Assembly: GCF_026151205.1 (NCBI RefSeq)
Contig: NC_087076.1
Span: 13,377,675 to 13,441,674 of the forward strand
Origin: Bolinopsis microptera
Lineage: Eukaryota > Ctenophora > Tentaculata > Lobata > Bolinopsidae
Direction of reading: 5' to 3'
DNA length: 64,000 nucleotides
The first letter of the stretch is position 1. Each line of letters begins with the position of its first letter. The translations under genes were made by a program, and so were the position numbers. Of this stretch, positions 43,435 to 55,540 are shown piece after piece. The notes below the pieces were generated by a model. The model saw nothing but the letters and a program-made list of their open reading frames with translations, did not search any database and was not told the DNA's origin.

Positions 43435-43740
43435 GGGTAATCAGGGCACGTGTTAATGAAAATTGTACGTGTCCTTCCACAATCCCCTCTGTTGGGTCAC
43501 ACGTTATTTAACGGGTGATACTCGTAAAATATCTGTTCCATATATTGGACCGTCGACGAGTCCAACTCGTCGACGAGTCCAACTCGGCGCGCGTCCTGGT
43601 AGGTTGTAAACCTACAACACGTTATTGGGGACTGAGATCGCTATCGTGTAACTAGAAGCAGTATATGCAAAGTAACTTAGGTGATAGGCAATATGAAATT
43701 ACACATCTTACTTTAACTTTATCCCGTCACCCATAGACTT
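43435..43740 (-). repeat. Composite repeat, inverted relative to 9.05-9.52 kb
   Basis: Shares blocks with 9405-9520 and, more weakly, 9050-9110 in the same relative order on the other strand. Contains GTCGACGAGTCCAACTC duplicated in tandem (43551-43585). Here the two blocks are contiguous, whereas at 9.1-9.4 kb the hairpin-tubulin chimera lies between them, so this copy shows the empty site. Confidence 0.65.
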
Positions 43741-43771
43741 ATCAATTAACGGCTGGTGGTGGTGTCATCGT

Positions 43772-43996
43772 TTGTCGTACTCAAACCGTTTCGCGGTTGC
43801 GAATGCCGGCCCATCGAGGAAAATCTCTTTACTTTGTATTTTAACCATTATAAAGTGTGATTTAATTAGTCGGATATGGTACTTAACTGAGTACTTAACT
43901 GAGTTCAAACAGTCCCCGAAACGAAAAAGCAAACATTTGATTTTTGTTTCGGCGACTGAATCGTTGATGGGCCGGCAAATATTTGTTGTCGAGTAG
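43772..43996. mobile_element. Candidate MITE with imperfect inverted ends
   Basis: Left part TGCCGGCCCATCGAGGA near 43804 and right part TCGTTGATGGGCCGGCA near 43962 are inverted. The outer bases (GTCGTACTC left; GTCGAGTAG right) pair only partly. Open on both strands over ~75 codons without known similarity. Confidence 0.4.
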
Positions 43997-44087
43997 TGTT
44001 GAATACTCATATTAACATGATTATTGATTTAATTTAGGAATTGTATATAAATATCTTTGACCAAGTTTAATTATTAATGACAATGCA

Positions 44088-44184
44088 CCCCAGCGCTGGG
44101 CGCGCGCGGCGGCTTTGATGTTAGCGGCTACAAGCTTGAAGCTATGCAGCTGCAGAAAAAATGCCGCGCGCGTTCAGCGTGGGG
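44088..44184. repeat. 97-bp GC-rich palindrome
   Basis: CCCCAGCGCTGGGCGCGCGC at 44088 is mirrored by GCGCGCGTTCAGCGTGGGG ending at 44184. The ~50-bp loop has its own inverted AGCTTGAAGCT. It stands out from AT-rich surroundings and looks like a small fold-back element. Confidence 0.7.
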
Positions 44185-44399
44185 CTTTTCGTTTTTGATT
44201 TTACAAATGACAAAGCAACTTTTAATGATTATTAATGGAATTATCGGATATTTATAATTCAATATGTATTGATTCTTCTGTGGAAAATAAAAATTGTATT
44301 TTACTTAAAAATTGTATTTTACTTATACCTCTCACGCGCGATCAAAAGGGGTTTCAGCGTGTGTCAAAATCATTGTAATGAGCAACCCTTTTTCGCAGG

Positions 44400-44660
44400 C
44401 CCAACGAATTTTTGCTTTGGGGTTGACGAATGTTACTCGTCTAAATTTCTTCGAAGTAGCGCGCGCCGCTTTCTTCTCGAAATGGCAAGTGCTACGAAGT
44501 AGCGCGCGCCGGGCCAGACTATTAACAATGGTCACTATATTCACATAGCCATGTGTATACGCGTACTGCGTGACGCGCTTGTTTCACAAGTTGAATATAT
44601 TTCTCTACGGCGGTCGCGCGCTACTGCAAGCGAGAGGGCTCTGGTTAGAGCAAGTCACTA
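44400..44660. repeat. GC-rich dispersed repeat (copies at 8.87-8.98 and 62.28-62.37 kb)
   Basis: 44420-44530 is the inverted counterpart of 8867-8980. 44550-44640 (CCATGTGT ... GTTTCACAAGT ... GCGCGCTACTGCAAGC) is the direct counterpart of 62287-62370. GCTTGCAGTAGCGCGCGACC also occurs at 28446, in reverse. Confidence 0.65.
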
Positions 44661-44673
44661 TATATATAGTTTT

Positions 44674-45558
44674 GGGGTCGTTCGTACATATTACGTAATA
44701 TGTACGTCGTACGTACATATTACGATTTTTACCCCCTCCCCCAGGAAAAGTTACTGGCTGGTGGTGGTACTACATACTAGAGTTGGTTTAATTTAAACAG
44801 ACGGCTCGACCTCGCGCGCGACATCAAGCATGATTTGCACACGTGGCGCATTCCACTGTTCAAACAGCTAGGACGTGACACAATTCAGCCAATCAGAGTA
44901 CAGGAATCCGCAAAGTTAAAGCTGTGTACTTTTAGGCCCAAAATAATACTTTTCGCGATAATTCAAAATCTACACTGTTTCGGGGGGGGGGGGGGGGGGG
45001 GGGGGGGGGGAACGTTTTTACAAGGCGAACATTTTGTTGAAAACCAGACGTTTCTATCTTTTTTATTTTCGAAGTTAGGCCCCTCAACCGTAATCGTGAT
45101 CAAATTCAATACCCAATCCCCCCTCCTGACAGCAATATCACGTAATCGATCATGGCCTCGCCTGACCCCCGCCCCCTTTTGACTTTTTCCCTGGAAACAA
45201 GCAATTTTCTTCCTTTGATGCTATACTAAATACTTATACTACCCTGATGCCTGATCATAATGAGCCGGAATCGGGAATCATTGTTATTATATCCGGCCAA
45301 TCACCTTCTTAACTATTTACTATAATAGTCGAATTCCGATCAATTTCAAATTTTTTTCACAATCAGAGTGAAATTGAGTGGAATTTGAACTAAAATATTG
45401 TCAAATTTGTATTATTCTAGAGGGCAAAAAATAAAATGTTGATTACGTAATCAACAACCAACCCCCCCCCCCATCCCGATATCAACCGTAAGCATTTGGA
45501 AACCCCCTCCCCCTCGGCTGATTACGCATACGTAACTACGTAATATGTGAACGACCCC
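44674..45558. mobile_element. 885-bp element with GGGGTCGTTC...ATTACGTAAT inverted ends
   Basis: Left end GGGGTCGTTCGTACATATTA and right end TAATATGTGAACGACCCC (45541-45558). Subterminal CCCCCTCCCCC runs occur on both sides. Same family as 46510-46746. The interior contains the 29-G run. No transposase. Flanks are T-rich, so a short duplication cannot be read. Confidence 0.75.
44982..45010 (+). repeat. Run of 29 G
   Basis: Uninterrupted guanines, able to form a G-quadruplex. Length is probably variable between individuals and between assemblies. Confidence 0.98.
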
Positions 45559-45559
45559 T

Positions 45560-46432
45560 TTTTATGAATACATTGTAGTACTGTCATGCAGCACTGAGCA
45601 CGCTTGGCCATCAAATTCGTAATTCGTCATGGATATTGTAATCGATTTATGGCGGCACAATCAGGTAGGGCCGTTTTCGTACTTAGTAGAGTAGCGCAAG
45701 GATGACAATTAATCTATACACTATACACTGTACTATATCAGCCAAATTCTGAACTTTAATATTTCCGAAGTGCTCTCAAATTGCGCTCATGGCTGTAAAC
45801 ATAATTGATAATAGCTTCTCTGATAAAAAATGTTGGGTGACTACTAACTTACTAACTTCTGGGAAACCCTTTTCTTGTCTGAATTCGCTTTTTAAATTCA
45901 TATCAAACACATCAAATAGGCTGGGATATCTATGCATAAATATAAAATATGTAATTTATACACTGATCATGTACGATAATTATAAAAATAATTAATTGCT
46001 GTCAAAGCTTAATGGCGTTTATGAAATCGATATTCTGAATGTTAAATACATTTGCTATAAATATCTTTTACACTATATACACTGTCAGTAATAAAATAAT
46101 TTAAAGCAAGACGCTTATGTACACTTAATAAATATAATATTTACAGTTAAATATAATGGTTATAAAAATAGTTCTGAGTAACCCATACCACACACTTTGC
46201 GTTAATTCCTGATTTAAGACAATTTTTTCATAACTTTCGGTAAACACGGTCGTTGGACCAATCTTCACAAGTCTCAAAGGCTGTTCAGCAGTGGTTGTCT
46301 TCAATAGTACCAACTGCCGGGGTTCAAAACTGGGGAGGGGTGGTGGAGATTCATATAACTGGAATTTCTGATGGGATATCTGGGGAGGTGGAGAAGGGAT
46401 GTTCCGAGAGAACTTTAGGAGAGTCCGATGCA
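45560..46432. other. 3' region of the TMEM80-like gene
   Basis: After the stop at 46433 the minus-strand transcript would continue here. A further minus-strand frame (46436-46125, Pro-rich) overlaps the last exon in another frame and is not supported as a separate protein. A small plus-strand frame at 45789-45995 has no similarity. Confidence 0.4.
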
Positions 46433-48573
46433 TCAAGGCGTGAGGTCAGATCTGAAATATTCGTTAACCGTAACAAATTGGCGTTAATATGTGTAAATAC
46501 AACTGCTTAGGGGTCGTTCACATATTAAGTAATCACTTTTTGAACGATCGATTTTTACCCCCCCCCCCCCCCCTCATCCGTAATAAGTTTTACAGATGGC
46601 TATTGTGTCAAAATTACACTAGCGTTGTTCGGCGGCGGCGCTTCGCGCGCGAAAAGTGGCATGCAACGTATGTCAACACTAGCGTAATCATTGACATTTG
46701 GAAACCCCCTCCCCCTCGGCTGATTACGTCATATGTGAATGACCCCTAGCTTCTTTTTTCTACACCAAATTAAACTTTTTAAATCTACAACCACAATCAG
46801 TATTCGGTATTTCAATCAATATGCATGCATATAATTTAAATGCCTCAAATGGATATTCTGTACCTGGAGAACTGTATGACCGCCACGATACCAAGTATGA
46901 ACTCTAGTCCACAGAATCCGATACCAATGTAGGACATGATTGCGTCTAGATGTAACCTGTAGAATACAATGTGATGATATGAAAAGTCATGAATATGAGA
47001 AAACTGTTCGGGAACGATATTGAGGGAAACGAAATAGACGCACTATTTTCATTACATTTGTTTAATTTTAAGATTCTCTATAAATTGATGTCGTAATTGT
47101 GTCATTTAAAATGAACCCCAAAATAAGCCCCCAATATGAACGGTTGATGTGAGTAAATACTCACACATAAGTCTGGAATATCATGTTAAAGACATAAGCC
47201 ATTATCATGGGAAGAGTCAGAAGTAGGAACACGATCATTGGGAACGCTGTCTCGGTCAAGTTTCCTTTGTTTCCTGAAAAAAGATGTGAAACGTATGTTT
47301 TCAATAGAAAGTATACTAGTTTTGGAGTTTCTCTAACTCTGACACCATTAACAAAGTCTGGGACCTCATTTCTTGAGTTAAACTCAACTCTTGAGTACAA
47401 TGGTTACTCACTACATAATGTGGGTTTAGGTCACAAGTCCTCACTTTAACAACAAAACTACACCAATCTAATTAGCTGCTTGGTTCATACACAATAAACT
47501 TACCGGTATACAATCGGATAGCTTCACAAAGAGCGTAGAGGAACAGTAGAGATACCTCAGAGGCCAGGGTGGAGGAAGCGTAGGGTAACACTGTGCCTGG
47601 AATGTGGAAATGTATTACCTAATTTGTGTCAGAACGTAAAAATGAAGATAATAAAGTCTAGGAATAAGAAATTAAGAAAATTAGACAGTGACCAGTCATC
47701 AATATTGATGAAGCATAATAATTAAATTATTAGGTAGCACAAGAACTAAATTAACAAGTAAAATACAATGGGAATGGAAAGTAAGTGTATTCTAGTTCAT
47801 TCTTAGGTGAATTGCTTCAACTTCGCATGGAAGCTCAATTTTGGAGAAAGCCCGGAACTTACCATGACAATTATACATGATACATGATACAGATGATTCA
47901 GCACAATTCAACTCAATCGATCAAACGGAAATTATATATACGCGCGCTAATAGGCGCGCATCGAAAGATCTTGAGAAACGACCCTAACATTAAAGTTTAC
48001 GCGGCCTCCAGATAATTCCACATGTCTTAATCAATTAGGTGACCGATTGTTGGCTACAACTTATCGATGTGTAAAATTTGTGCCTGTGCTATCAATTACT
48101 AGAAAACTTCTACCGCCTGTCACCAAAATTTGACAAATCGAGAACGATCCAATTTTCCGTAGCCTGGATGTGCTTAGTTTGTGTACTGTAAACAGAATAG
48201 GTAAAGACGACAATTTAAGTCATAGATTAACGGTTTAATTTCACACAGCCTGTGCAAAATTGAAGACAATGAAAATTGATAAACCAGCATAATAACATTA
48301 GTAGTAGCACTAATCAATATGCAAAAATGTATCGTAGGTACACGCATTAAAATCATTATCCTCAAGATCACTCACAGTAAGGTTGAAAGAGTACACCATC
48401 AGGTAGGATTAAAAGGAACTAGAAAGCACACAAACTAGGAAGCACAAACCTTTCCACACCATTGCGAGAATTTCAACGATGAAAAAAAGAGAGAAGTAAT
48501 AGTAGTTGTAGTAGAGAAGTATTTGTAGAGGAACAGAGGAGAGAGGTGCCGACTGTTGGCGAACTATTGTCAT
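46433..48573 (-). CDS. TMEM80: TMEM80-like ciliary transition-zone family membrane protein, 5 exons
   Basis: Exons read from the minus strand: 48573-48450, 47596-47504, 47273-47165, 46956-46864, 46451-46433. All introns are GT-AG and the exon lengths sum to 438 bases, 145 residues plus stop. Protein order: SSVPLQILLYY and an N-terminal membrane segment; YALCEAIRLYTGNKGNLTE; a third segment (FPMIVFLLLTLP); YVLHLDAIM; FCGLEFILGIVAVIQF. Human TMEM80 has SSVPLQMLFYL, GTRGNLTEAE and LHGLEAVLQVVAIAAF at the same places. Four membrane segments are expected. TMEM80, TMEM216 and TMEM17 form one family acting at the ciliary transition zone; TMEM216 is the main alternative, but GNLTE favours TMEM80. An in-frame stop precedes the chosen ATG. 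A MITE sits in intron 4. Confidence 0.88.
46510..46746. mobile_element. 237-bp MITE in TMEM80 intron 4, TA target site
   Basis: Left end GGGGTCGTTCACATATTAAG, right end ATATGTGAATGACCCC, inverted, flanked by TA on each side (46508-46509 and 46747-46748). Contains C-runs and GGAAACCCCCTCCCCCTCGG, also present in the 44.7-45.6-kb element. A TA target suggests mariner-like or a similar 2-bp-TSD superfamily. It is fully intronic. Confidence 0.8.
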
Positions 48574-49816
48574 AATGTCTTCCTGCTTGAGAATAAAACG
48601 TTCTTACTATTAGAAGTTACATTTCTAGTATGCATCATAGAACATTTTTATTTAACCTTGGCAGCGTTTCAAAATTAGTGCTCAGGTGGATCGAATTACA
48701 GATATTTTGAGATTCCACGTATAATGTGGTTGCTGTGTGTAACGTGTCACATTGAATAACATTTCAATAAACAATAACATGAGCTATACTTTGACACCGA
48801 TACTAAAAATATATCATTCATCAAAACTGTATATAGAAATACAATTATCTAAAAAGCAAATTCAACACATTCTATCATTCATATGGTTCACAACAGGGGT
48901 CTTCTATCCAGAGAAGACACCGTTAAATGAGGTTTACAATTACATGTTACCAATCCACATTCCTGATTTGATTATTTACTTGGCCCTTGTAATATATTAA
49001 ATTTCCCATTACAAACAAATCGTACACAAATGTTTGACAATCCGAAGGTTTTCTTTCCTCAAAACACTCATGTTTAGGAGTTTAAATCGAACTATATATA
49101 TTTATATATATATATATACAGTCAAAACACGGCATTACTCTCGACTTTATTTCGGCTCCAAAGCGCACGAAAACATTTCATCACACTCCACAATTCGCGG
49201 CGTATTTCTCACTTCTGTAAAAATAGCGTTTACTCTTAAAACAATTCATTAACCTCTATAAATATTTACCTCTCGTTTCTAGTAAAAAGCAGTATTCAAG
49301 TTGATATATAATATATACACAATAAATCGTACAACAGTCCTCTGTTATACTCCACAACTGTAGAGAGCCCCCAATGTAAAACAATATACCATGAAGATAT
49401 GGCGGATGTTGATTGACGGTGCAGACGATACAACATTTTACACTTATCATTTGACCATTAAAGGTGCAGCAGTAGAAACGCTCTTTAAGGTAAAAATTAA
49501 AATGAGTAGGCTCGACAGAGGTAATATAATAATAATAACACCTCTCTACAATAATTGATTAAATACGGTATAGTCGACGAATGAAGGATAGGTCATGTTA
49601 AAACTTTACAAATCATACCGTTAAAGGGAGAACAATTTTCCCTTCAAATTGGGGAAATCTAGAAATTTACTCAACGACATTATATATATATTACAAAAAC
49701 AACCTAGAAGGATAATCTTGTCCCACAACATTTTACTATAATATCTCTTTAAAAAGCACTAAATCCAGCCCCGAAAACCTCCGCTCAAACAATAACAATA
49801 TACCTAATACACATAT
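48574..49816. other. Intergenic, TMEM80 promoter side and TMEM203 3' region
   Basis: AT-rich, with a (TA)n tract at 49096-49120. On the minus strand a possible poly(A) signal (TTTATT on plus) lies at about 49146. No gene seen. Confidence 0.4.
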
Positions 49817-50326
49817 CTAGAGATGAATGTTACTCATCCGGTCTCCTAATGTCCCCGTACCATGGTCATTTGGTCGCCTGTTTGCTGCGGTAGCGTCGTG
49901 ACTACCCGACATCTTGGGATATATACACGACCTAATTAAAAGAAGTCCCAATACAATGAACAGGGGTATAAAAACCGTGGTTAGGGTGTACTTAGAGTGT
50001 TCAAGGTGCTGACATAATAACATTTCAAATGATATCAACAGCGCGGTAAACGTTATTATCCAGAAGAATTTCAAGATTCCCCGGTGGCGACGTGACGTGT
50101 AATGAAAGTGTAATCTGAGGTAAATGATAAGTCTGAAATATATCCACATTCCATCGGTGATCCAGATGGGCGTGAAGACCGTCCACCAGGATAACGTGAC
50201 GTCATGTTCCAGTTTCATGGGTATTAGGATGGAGGTGGTGAGGAGGGAGAGAAGCTGGAGGGACAGTTCGAAGGGGGAGATACCCAGCCATTCTGCTATC
50301 TCCTTCAGAGACAATACTTGCAACAT
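49817..50326 (-). CDS. TMEM203: TMEM203, four-pass ER membrane protein
   Basis: Single-exon frame of 169 residues. It opens LSLKEIAEWLGISPFELSLQ, continues LSWWTVFTPIW and TDGMWIYFRLII, and has LKFFWIITF, FEMLLCQHLE and FIVLGLLLIRSCIYP. Human TMEM203 (136 residues, also intronless in its coding part) reads SLRELVQWLGFATFEIFVHL, LSWWNVFVPFF, ADGLSTYF, FEMLLCQKL and LLMIRAC in the same order. Four hydrophobic segments are apparent. The ~30-residue hydrophilic C-terminal tail (DATAANRRPNDHGTG) is extra. The vertebrate protein is an ER protein linked to calcium handling and STING; here only the family is supported. Confidence 0.92.
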   Translation of the reverse strand: MLQVLSLKEIAEWLGISPFELSLQLLSLLTTSILIPMKLEHDVTLSWWTVFTPIWITDGMWIYFRLIIYLRLHFHYTSRRHRGILKFFWIITFTALLISFEMLLCQHLEHSKYTLTTVFIPLFIVLGLLLIRSCIYPKMSGSHDATAANRRPNDHGTGTLGDRMSNIHL

Positions 50327-51785
50327 TCCTAGGTGTTTTTAGTTAGAAACTGTCAGAGTTGAGATAAGATTTTTAGGAAGCTTATTAAATGAGATTTAAT
50401 CATTAGGTAATGCTAAGTGAGTTATTTGACGATGTTTGGGTAATCTTTTTGATAATACTGAGGAAAGTTATTCACTGGTAGTTCAGATTTTCACCTCAGA
50501 AAGAGGATATCAATTAGGGATAATATATTAATCAGAGAGAAGGTATTGAAATTAAAAACGAAGTTTCGTTCTGATATCTTATACTTCAACGTGCTCATAA
50601 TTAAACCTGGGTGATGATTAATATGCCAAAGTTGACAAATTCAAATGGTAGTTGATAGCTAGGTGCCATAACAACTTACCAAATAAGGCAATTTAAACCC
50701 ATAAAATGTTTGAAGCTCAGAAATCGCTTGATAAATTTATAAAATAGTTATTGAGAATTGCATTGGAGATATGAAATACGACACAGCACCATTTTGGATG
50801 CATTTTAGAAATGACGAATCACTATTCATTATCAAGATACTACAGCTATCATAATTCATAATATTGAAAAATATGAGACACTGCTACATTTCAAATTGGT
50901 GCAGTGTAAGGTGGCATTTAAAATCAGGTACAGAAACAAATTACCACACAAACATTCATTCTCCGAGCACCCATAAAATATTCAATATTGACTTTAAATC
51001 AAATTGAGCTGCAGCAATTATTATAACCATTTATAATGTCGTATTATATATAAATAATTGCGAGACTATCGTAGTAGTTAAGCACTGGCTAGGAGCAAGA
51101 GTCTGTTAAGATTACAACAGTATTATAAGGAGTACTATAATTCTTAGAATGAAATTTTGAATCATCATATCAATAAACTCAGATGCTAAGGAGGCTGCCG
51201 TCTCAAATATTTAAATTCCCGATTACATTCTTAAATAGTATTAATTACCAGGCTAGACTTTGTATTGAAAAACAGGTACAGGTCAAGTTTTTTTGAAAGC
51301 AAACATAATCAACGTCTATACGTTTGACCGCACGAGCATTTTTAGCATAATTATTCAAGCAACTTGCATGACATATAATCCAATACAAGTATGTAAGAAG
51401 TAAAGATTGATGTCTGCAATTAAGGCGAAGTCAAATATGACTAATCATGGCCATGGGAATCATTACCCCAAATACGTTTCCTCCATGTGCGACAATCATG
51501 TGCGACAATCTTGAAAATTAGGATGATCTTGTCACCGCTGGTCTTATTTTTCTTAAAATTTGACATGACATCATATCAATTGACAATTTCATAGCAGTAA
51601 AATTTGTTTCAATACTACAAAATTAAAAAGCTAAAAACTATTCCCAAAACTTCAATAAAACAAATGGAACAGACTACTATCTCTAGGATCTACAATATCG
51701 TCCCGAGTTGGAGGTACACTTTGGCAAGGCGCCAGTGAAGTACAGGCCGCATCATTAATGTGCAGCCTCGTTATATTATCAGGCA
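50327..51785. other. Intergenic between TMEM203 and CK2 alpha
   Basis: AT-rich, no frame or repeat recognised. It must contain the TMEM203 promoter and the CK2-alpha 3' UTR. Confidence 0.4.
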
Positions 51786-53038
51786 TTATTGCTTTGTGTT
51801 TCTATTCGGATCAAAATATGGATGATCCATGGCTTCTTTGGCGGTGAGACGTAGCTGGTGGTCGAATTTAAGGAGGCCATCAAGCAAGCTTAGAGCCTCA
51901 TGACTTATCAGGTGAGTGTTCTCAGAGGTATGGAACCGCTCCCACCTTTTCTTGGAATGACGTCCGATCATGGCCATTAACTTTTGATCTAGTTCAATGT
52001 TATGCTTTTGCAAGTACTCATACAGCTCATCAGTTCCCAAAACTTTTGCTATCTTATGAAGCTGGTTGTGGTTGTCGTAACCGTTGAAGAAAGGATCTTT
52101 CTTGAAGATCATGCCAGCAAACATACACCCATAACTCCACATGTCGAGTGAGTAATCGTAGTACTGATCGTCTACAAGTAGCTCCGGACCCTTGAAGTGT
52201 CGGGAGGAGACCCTCACGTTGTACTGCTCCAGAGGGTGGTAGAACTCGGCTAGACCCCAGTCGATCAGCTTCAAGGTCCTCTTCTCGTGGTCTATCATAA
52301 CATTGTGGGGCTTGACGTCGCGGTGCATTATCCCCATACTGTGACAAAAGTCCAGGGCTTTCAATAGTTCATGCATGTAATATCGAATGTCCAAATCAGT
52401 GAACGTTGGGAAGAGCTGCTTGTGGTCGATTGCGTTGACATGCTCAAATATTAGTGCAGGAGTTTTGCTGATGGGATCCTTAACAGCTTCAATCAACGTT
52501 ATAACATTTGGACCACCCTTTACATTTTCAAGTATTTTGATTTCTCTCTTTATTTTGCGCTTTTTAACAGGCTTAAGAATTTTACAGACAACTCTCCTAT
52601 CGAGTTTCAAGTCCTGTGCCTCGAAAACCTCACTATATTTTCCCCGTCCCAGTTTTCTTATCAGCTGGTATCTGTCAGGATCGTTCCATTGTATGATGTG
52701 GCTATCGTAGTCCCAGTATTCTTTGGGTTTACCAGAGTTAACATCTGTGTATACTTTCGCTTTTGACTGTGATGACCTGAAAAGTAAGAGATGTAAGAGA
52801 CCAAACATTGTGTCCTGATCATAATCACGAAAATGTTCAAGATTTAGCACATAATTCAATCGAATTAGATTCCTGCTAAGTCGTTATACTCGTTGATAAG
52901 GGTATTTTCTGAACTAAGTATTTGATAACTTAAAAGATATTTTCAAAGAAATGATTATATTATTAATTGTTCTTACGTTCTTCTTCCTGCAAAGTTGCCA
53001 CTCATCAAAGCAATAGGGCTGTAAACTTGGTGGGACAT
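51786..53038 (-). CDS. CSNK2A: Casein kinase 2 catalytic subunit alpha
   Basis: Two coding exons, 53038-52977 and 52776-51786, joined across GT-AG with codon AC|G. 350 residues. The N-terminus [20 protein letters not shown] precedes the conserved KAKVYTDV; an internal Met at 53005 (MSGNFAGRR) matches the usual MSGxxxSRARVYT start and may be the true one. Kinase landmarks: GRGKYSEVF (about 64), catalytic Lys in VVCKILK (86), the basic [10 protein letters not shown] cluster, [10 protein letters not shown] (Asp 174), and DWG (Asp 193) in place of DFG, which is diagnostic of CK2. The protein stops soon after HPYFDP, so it lacks the long C-terminal tail of vertebrate alpha. An AG before the first exon hints at an upstream 5' UTR exon. 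Confidence 0.96.
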
Positions 53039-53576
53039 TCGTTTCACCCTACACCTCCTAAAAATTAAATAAAATTAGGCCTTGATTGGTAATATGATAA
53101 GATGTTAAAGCATGAAATTAAATGAAATGATGTGCTTGTTTAACGCCAATATGGATATCAACTGACACAACCATATCAGAGCGGTTCTAAATTGTGAATA
53201 GAGGTGAAAATATTCAGCAACAAACAACTAGATCATCTCAAAAAACAAATCTATTCAGAAAAAATCACTTATATTATATGATAATGTTTTAACATGTGGC
53301 TGCAGGGTAATTAATAAAAGTAAGATTTACTGCTAACCGTCCTTTAAAATATACTAGTTCATATCATATTCAGTCTTAAGCTATGTCTAAAGCTATTAAT
53401 GGCAATTCTTTCTACACTCTACAGCAAAATTTGCTGCAAACAACTATCCAAATCAAATAATATCCGATAACAATGCAATTCATGCATGCAGTAAAAAGCA
53501 TTTATGTAATGTGCTGTGAGCTTGTCCGAAATCAAGACAGTATTATCAATTGTTTTTTATTGCAATAACTACCGTC

Positions 53577-53818
53577 TACCTTACTCGGGAATATTATAGC
53601 GGGTTAATTTATGACTGGGAAAATTAATGACCAGGAAAAATATGGCGGAATGTTCCAAAACCCACCAAGCATCAAAATGTATTACTATTAGTTTACCTTA
53701 CTCGGGAACATTATAGCGGGTTAATTTATGACTGGGAAAATTAATGACCGGGAAAAATATGGCGGAATTTTCCAAAACCCACCACTTTATCCCAGTCATA
53801 ATATTCCCGAGTAAGGTA
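53577..53818. mobile_element. MITE with duplicated left half
   Basis: TACCTTACTCGGGAATATTA at 53577 and its inverse ending at 53818 are the termini. The left end plus ~117 bases is repeated once (second copy from 53694) with few differences. GTC flanks both ends and may be the target duplication. No coding capacity. Confidence 0.8.
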
Positions 53819-55540
53819 GTCAGCAGTTACAACTCACTGAATACAGTTTCACTACTGCACTGGATAAGATCCTATATATTATATATATGACAGGTTAAAG
53901 AGAAGGTATAGCATGCATGGTGCAAGCTTCAAGGGACCCAGGTACTATCTCAGTACGACAACGATGGACCAGGGCTAACATTATAGTGCTAGTCAGGACT
54001 ATCATGCCTTGTTGAGGCTAAAAATGTTCTATATAAGGCACAATTGTAAGATGAATGATGATACTTACAACTCGACTGCTAACAATTAAACCTCGGCCTA
54101 TAACTGCTTAACTGTTTTTGAAATTCCAACAAGGTACCGCGTGGTCACTGACCCTCTAAAATAAAAACTACACTATGCACTGTAATGCAAGCTGTTTTCA
54201 CGGCTTAAAAGCTTAAATTATTGGACCCACCCCCACGTCACTTTACACTTTTAGGTGCCCTCACCTAAGTGATTGAAAGCATTACTTCACCAGAACATGC
54301 CACAATATAATAATCTGTTCGTTTTGATAGAGGTAAAAGCCTAAAAGCATATCTGTATCTCAGCATACCACTTCTACCCTTTTAAGTGATATAATGCTAA
54401 GATATTTTTAGAGTTTGTGGTAACCTTCGATAGGTGAAAATGAAGTCACTTTTTCAACTTCAAACTCAAAGTGGAGGATGTTTTTTAAAGTGGTGAGACG
54501 CTAACTTTAATAACAATGAACTGTTGATGTGAAAATAAATCTCCATTCTCAAATGCTCTTAAAAGTTTAAATAAAATGAGATCATGCTTTATGATTGATG
54601 AGGTGGGATGGTTTTAAAGTGCTATAATGGCCTAAAAATATCTTGAGAAATATCCAAATAGGATCACCCTGGCCCCATATTCTACCTATCAATAAATATT
54701 GTTAATTTTGGTTGCAAAGATTAGTTTTTGCCAAATAATGTAGAGCACATCATAATTCAGATCATGTAGTCGACACATTTTCTGCTGACAAAGATCCATC
54801 AGAGACCTGATGGTCATGCTTACTTTCAAAAATTGGGTTGAATAGGTTATACTGTAACCAAGAAGATGTTTTTGAAACTGAGAGGATTTGGCCAAATTCC
54901 TTGTGCTTGCGGTGCAAAAATATATATAAATTTTACAAAATTTATCCATCAATTTTCATAATCTACTCAATATCGTTCAAATACCAATTATAACCTTAGA
55001 TAATACTTGCCTGAGATAATGAAATATGTGTCACTCATTTAATTATAGAATGTGAGTTATCTCACACTTTCTTTTGGAATGAGGGGTCTATTTGATTTTC
55101 ATGAGGAGATGGATGTGAATCGTGAAATGTGAGGTGTCACCCTCACTTCTGTGTGGGTCTATATATATGCAAATTAAAGGTATGATTTAGATTCAGGAAG
55201 CTTGAATTTTGGTAAACATTTTGGGGCTGTGCCCCTTAACCCCTGCTATATCATGTGAACTAAAACTGAACAATAAAAAGGACTTTGCTAGATCTTACAT
55301 ACATTGCGTTCAATGGAGGCACAAGTTGGAATAAAGTACTAACCTTTCTTTCTTAGTTGATTCTCATTTGGAAGCAAAGACAAGGTGATCGAATAACTAG
55401 TAACTACAATGGGTTTATTACAATGACAAAAGTATTCTTTAAAAACACTTTTGTCAAATTATACTTTAATCAAGAAATCATTCTGAAAGAGTATTTTAAT
55501 TATTATTATCAGAACTTTATTAGGAGAGGAGTCTCATAAC
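53819..55540. other. Non-coding region
   Basis: No supported gene or repeat. A minus-strand frame at 54952-54689 and a plus-strand frame at 55357-55539 show no similarity and biased AT composition. Confidence 0.4.

Noticed and set aside
43551-43585. GACGAGTCC repeats resembling a hammerhead core
   Set aside because: The CTGANGA element is missing; it is a simple tandem duplication.
46125-46436. 103-codon Pro-rich minus-strand frame
   Set aside because: It overlaps the last TMEM80 exon in another frame. The spliced reading reaches a stop at 46433, and this frame lies in the 3' UTR.
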